Shown piece after piece: positions 62,220 to 64,000 of a DNA stretch of 64,000 nt. The position numbers and the translations under genes are program-made. The notes below the pieces were generated by a model that had not been told where the DNA came from, searched no databases, and worked only from the letters and a program-made list of their open reading frames with translations. The DNA lies in NCBI GenBank assembly GCA_964019425.1, contig OZ025784.1, forward strand, positions 930,001-994,000. Reading direction: 5' to 3'. Each line of letters starts with the position of its first letter. Positions within the stretch are counted from its first letter, which is position 1. Source of the stretch: Flectonema sp. DT1601. Its lineage: Eukaryota > Euglenozoa > Diplonemea > Diplonemida > Diplonemidae.

Positions 62220-62710
62220 GACTGCCTGTTGTACATCGGAACTTTGTGTTTTGTGGACTCTTTGAGTTTTTCCATAATATGATAACAAAAAAAAAAAAAA
62301 AAAGTCTATAAAAAAAAATATTGTTTTTCGTAAGAACAACTATTTCGGATTTTCTTCTACGCGAGAGATTTCACATTCTTCGTGTTCCAAACCATATTGG
62401 GGTTGGATGTTGTACGTCGGAACTTTGTGTTTTGGGGACTCCAGAGTTCTTCAATATGATAACAAAATAAAAGTCTACTAAAAAGAATGTTTTGAAGATG
62501 TGTTGTTGTTCGTTAGATAACTGGAGTGTCTTTTCCTGACTTTTGGCTCGTAGGCTTCGAAGGCTTCGGAGATGAATAAAATAAGAAATAGAACATGTTT
62601 TGAAGATGTGTTTTTCGTAAGAAAAACTATTTCAGATTTTCTTCTACGTCGCTTTATTTTATTGGCCTTGCGACTAATTTTCAACTTCGAGAGATTTCAC
62701 ATTATTCGGG
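62220..62710. repeat. Degenerate local duplication
   Basis: The block 'ggaactttgtgttttg' followed by gatataacaaaa-type sequence occurs near 62237 and again near 62418. A second block (tcgtaagaa, aactattt, ggattttcttctacg, gagatttcacatt) occurs near 62328-62375 and near 62612-62702. The copies are diverged and order is partly kept. This suggests one or two old tandem duplications. Confidence 0.6.
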
Positions 62711-62779
62711 TTCGATGTCTCTACTGCTCACAAAATTGAAAGACTTTTTTTTTCCTCTTCTTTTTATAAATTTTTTCTA

Positions 62780-62830
62780 ATTTGGCTTCCTAGGCTTCGT
62801 AAATAAATAAATAATAAAAATGAATAAATT
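62780..62830. repeat. Dispersed repeat, second and third copies nearby
   Basis: The stretch tggcttcctaggcttcgtaa followed by AAATA units repeats the sequence at about 4908-4950. A more diverged version is at about 62525-62600 (ttcctgacttttggctcgtag). The three copies define a dispersed element of roughly 40-70 bp. Confidence 0.5.
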
Positions 62831-63854
62831 CTTTTCTTCGTGTATTGTTGCGGCAGAGTGGTATACTTGTGATGTTTTTTTCCCCTCCCTCTTTTTTTTC
62901 CCCCTTTTTTTCTATTAACTTTTTACATCACGGAGCTGATAACGTCGGTAGTCCTCCTTCTTAATACTTTCCTAGTACAACAATCTCGTGGGACGACGAC
63001 TTTCCAGCATACGATGTTTGATTGTTTTGTGATGGAGATGTTTGATTTTTTTGTCGGGTGAGTGGGATTGTTCAGGATTTTATGCTGTGTGGACCTTGCT
63101 GAAATTTTAAAAAAAAAAAAAAAAAAAATCAACTTTTCTTACGGTGGTGTAAGGATGTTATCAGAATATTTTTTCCCCCCCCCGTGATTTTTCTCGTGTC
63201 TATGGGCGATGTCTTTTAATAACAACAATGAGCAGATGAGCAGTCGACTTTTTTTTTTTTTTTTTGGTCTTTAATCGGTGCTTAATCAATAAATAGTACT
63301 TCTAAAGGGATCTTAAATGATGGGTTCTTTCCAACGGCTTGCATGCTCACAGCAAAAAACAAACTTTTTTTTTTTGTGTGTGTGTTGTGTTGTGTTGTGT
63401 TTTTTTTTTTTTTTGTTTTCTCCTGTTCACAAGAAGGTGTCGAACTTCTTCGGCTGCTGAAACTAACGGCATTGGTAAAAATTAGACAGCAGTTTTTGCA
63501 TTATACCTATATAAGAAGTGAAAGTTAGAGTGAGTTTAGAGTGAGTTTGCCTGAGTGGGTGCATTGAAGAAATATGAGGTGGCCTCTAAAGGGCCCTTTC
63601 TCCCCCACTCCCCTCCATCCCACAGCAGCTGACTTGAAATGGACAAGTTGCCTTCAATAATACAGCTGAGTAGTCAGATTAGGATAATAATGTTCTGAAG
63701 AACGGACTTTAATAATCAGTTTTTTGCAATTGAAAATATTATAAAATAGGTCAATTAATGGTGTTTTGTTTATTTTTTTATTTTTTCATCCCCTCACAAC
63801 AGTTCGACGTGGTGACGTCAGAGGGGGTCGTACGGCCCCCTCTCAACCACAACA

Positions 63855-64000
63855 ATGAATGAACCATTGAACTTAGAAACTGACAAGGTCCTAATGCCGA
63901 TAATAAACCCACCAATACCGCAATTAAATTTAAAGGGACTATACGCTTTGTGGCATGCACGAAAGATACACGCTGGTGGAGATGGCATTAAGGGAGTTGA
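63855..64000 (+). CDS. Partial ORF running off the right end
   Basis: An ATG at 63855 opens a frame of 48 codons that is still open at the window end. The composition is protein-like (LKGLYALWHARKIHAGGDG), unlike the homopolymer-rich DNA just upstream. A GC-richer stretch (about 63560-63850) with CCCTCT and GGGGGTC segments precedes it. No family was recognised from this short piece. It may be the 5' end of the next gene or a mobile element. Confidence 0.4.
   Translation, partial: MNEPLNLETDKVLMPIINPPIPQLNLKGLYALWHARKIHAGGDGIKGV

Larger units (their letters stand above)
59349..63854. other. Gene-free AT-rich region with homopolymers and local repeats
   Basis: Over 4.5 kb, T-runs and A-runs of 15-35 nt recur every few hundred bases, and no frame has convincing coding character. 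The region contains a G-run near 60238-60247, a trinucleotide AAT tract near 60809-60829, a possible structured RNA (61001-61170), duplicated segments at 62220-62710, copies of the dispersed repeat near 62525 and 62780, and a GTGTT tract near 63376-63400. All genes to the left end towards it, so it may be a transcription-unit boundary. Confidence 0.6.

Noticed and set aside
59349-63854. tRNA or rRNA genes in the right-hand intergenic region
   Set aside because: I found no cloverleaf with A and B boxes and no rRNA signature. A ggttcgatc stretch near 61296 lacks the rest of a tRNA.

Overview
This looks like nuclear DNA of a protist that I cannot place to lineage. Support for a nuclear genome comes from an unconventional myosin with two short GT-AG introns (62 and 61 nt), secreted and membrane proteins of eukaryotic type, a DNA ligase fused to a macro domain, and long intergenic T-runs and A-runs. 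Every confident gene lies on the + strand. Each start codon has a T-rich tract ending in AG a short distance upstream, and the genes from 48.9 to 59.3 kb sit only 120-180 bp apart. That layout resembles polycistronic transcription with spliced-leader addition, as in euglenozoans, but no leader RNA was identified and 5'-UTR introns would look the same.

Layout. 0.85-40.1 kb holds a four-gene tandem family. Each member is a secreted protein with one or more DOMON modules, a Thr/Pro-rich linker, a small Cys-containing domain and a C-terminal cytochrome b561 membrane domain. Gene 1 has 1 DOMON module. Genes 2, 3 and 4 have 12, 16 and 21 near-identical tandem modules plus one divergent membrane-proximal DOMON. 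Genes 3 and 4 with their flanks form a recent ~12-15 kb tandem duplication (13808-26261 and 26262-41646). The array ends in a decayed 5' flank that has lost its gene. 42.3-46.6 kb is a three-exon myosin with a C-terminal zinc ribbon and a duplicated copy of that ribbon just downstream. 47.7-48.3 kb is an HPP-family membrane protein. 48.9-59.3 kb holds the ligase-macro fusion, a disordered 975-aa protein, a small secreted thioredoxin-like protein and a 1380-aa polytopic protein with a PqiA-like membrane region. 59.3-63.85 kb is AT-rich, apparently gene-free DNA with local repeats and one possibly structured RNA. A partial ORF runs off the right end.

Main interest. Every DOMON module keeps a Met and a His at the positions expected for b-heme ligands, and the membrane domain keeps the four b561 His residues. 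The array therefore appears to encode giant cell-surface polyheme proteins (roughly 3, 15, 19 and 24 predicted hemes) that could conduct electrons between the plasma membrane and the outside. Heme occupancy and electron transfer are inferences. The modular repetition, higher-order repeats, conversion of the b561 segment and tandem duplication can be read directly from the DNA.
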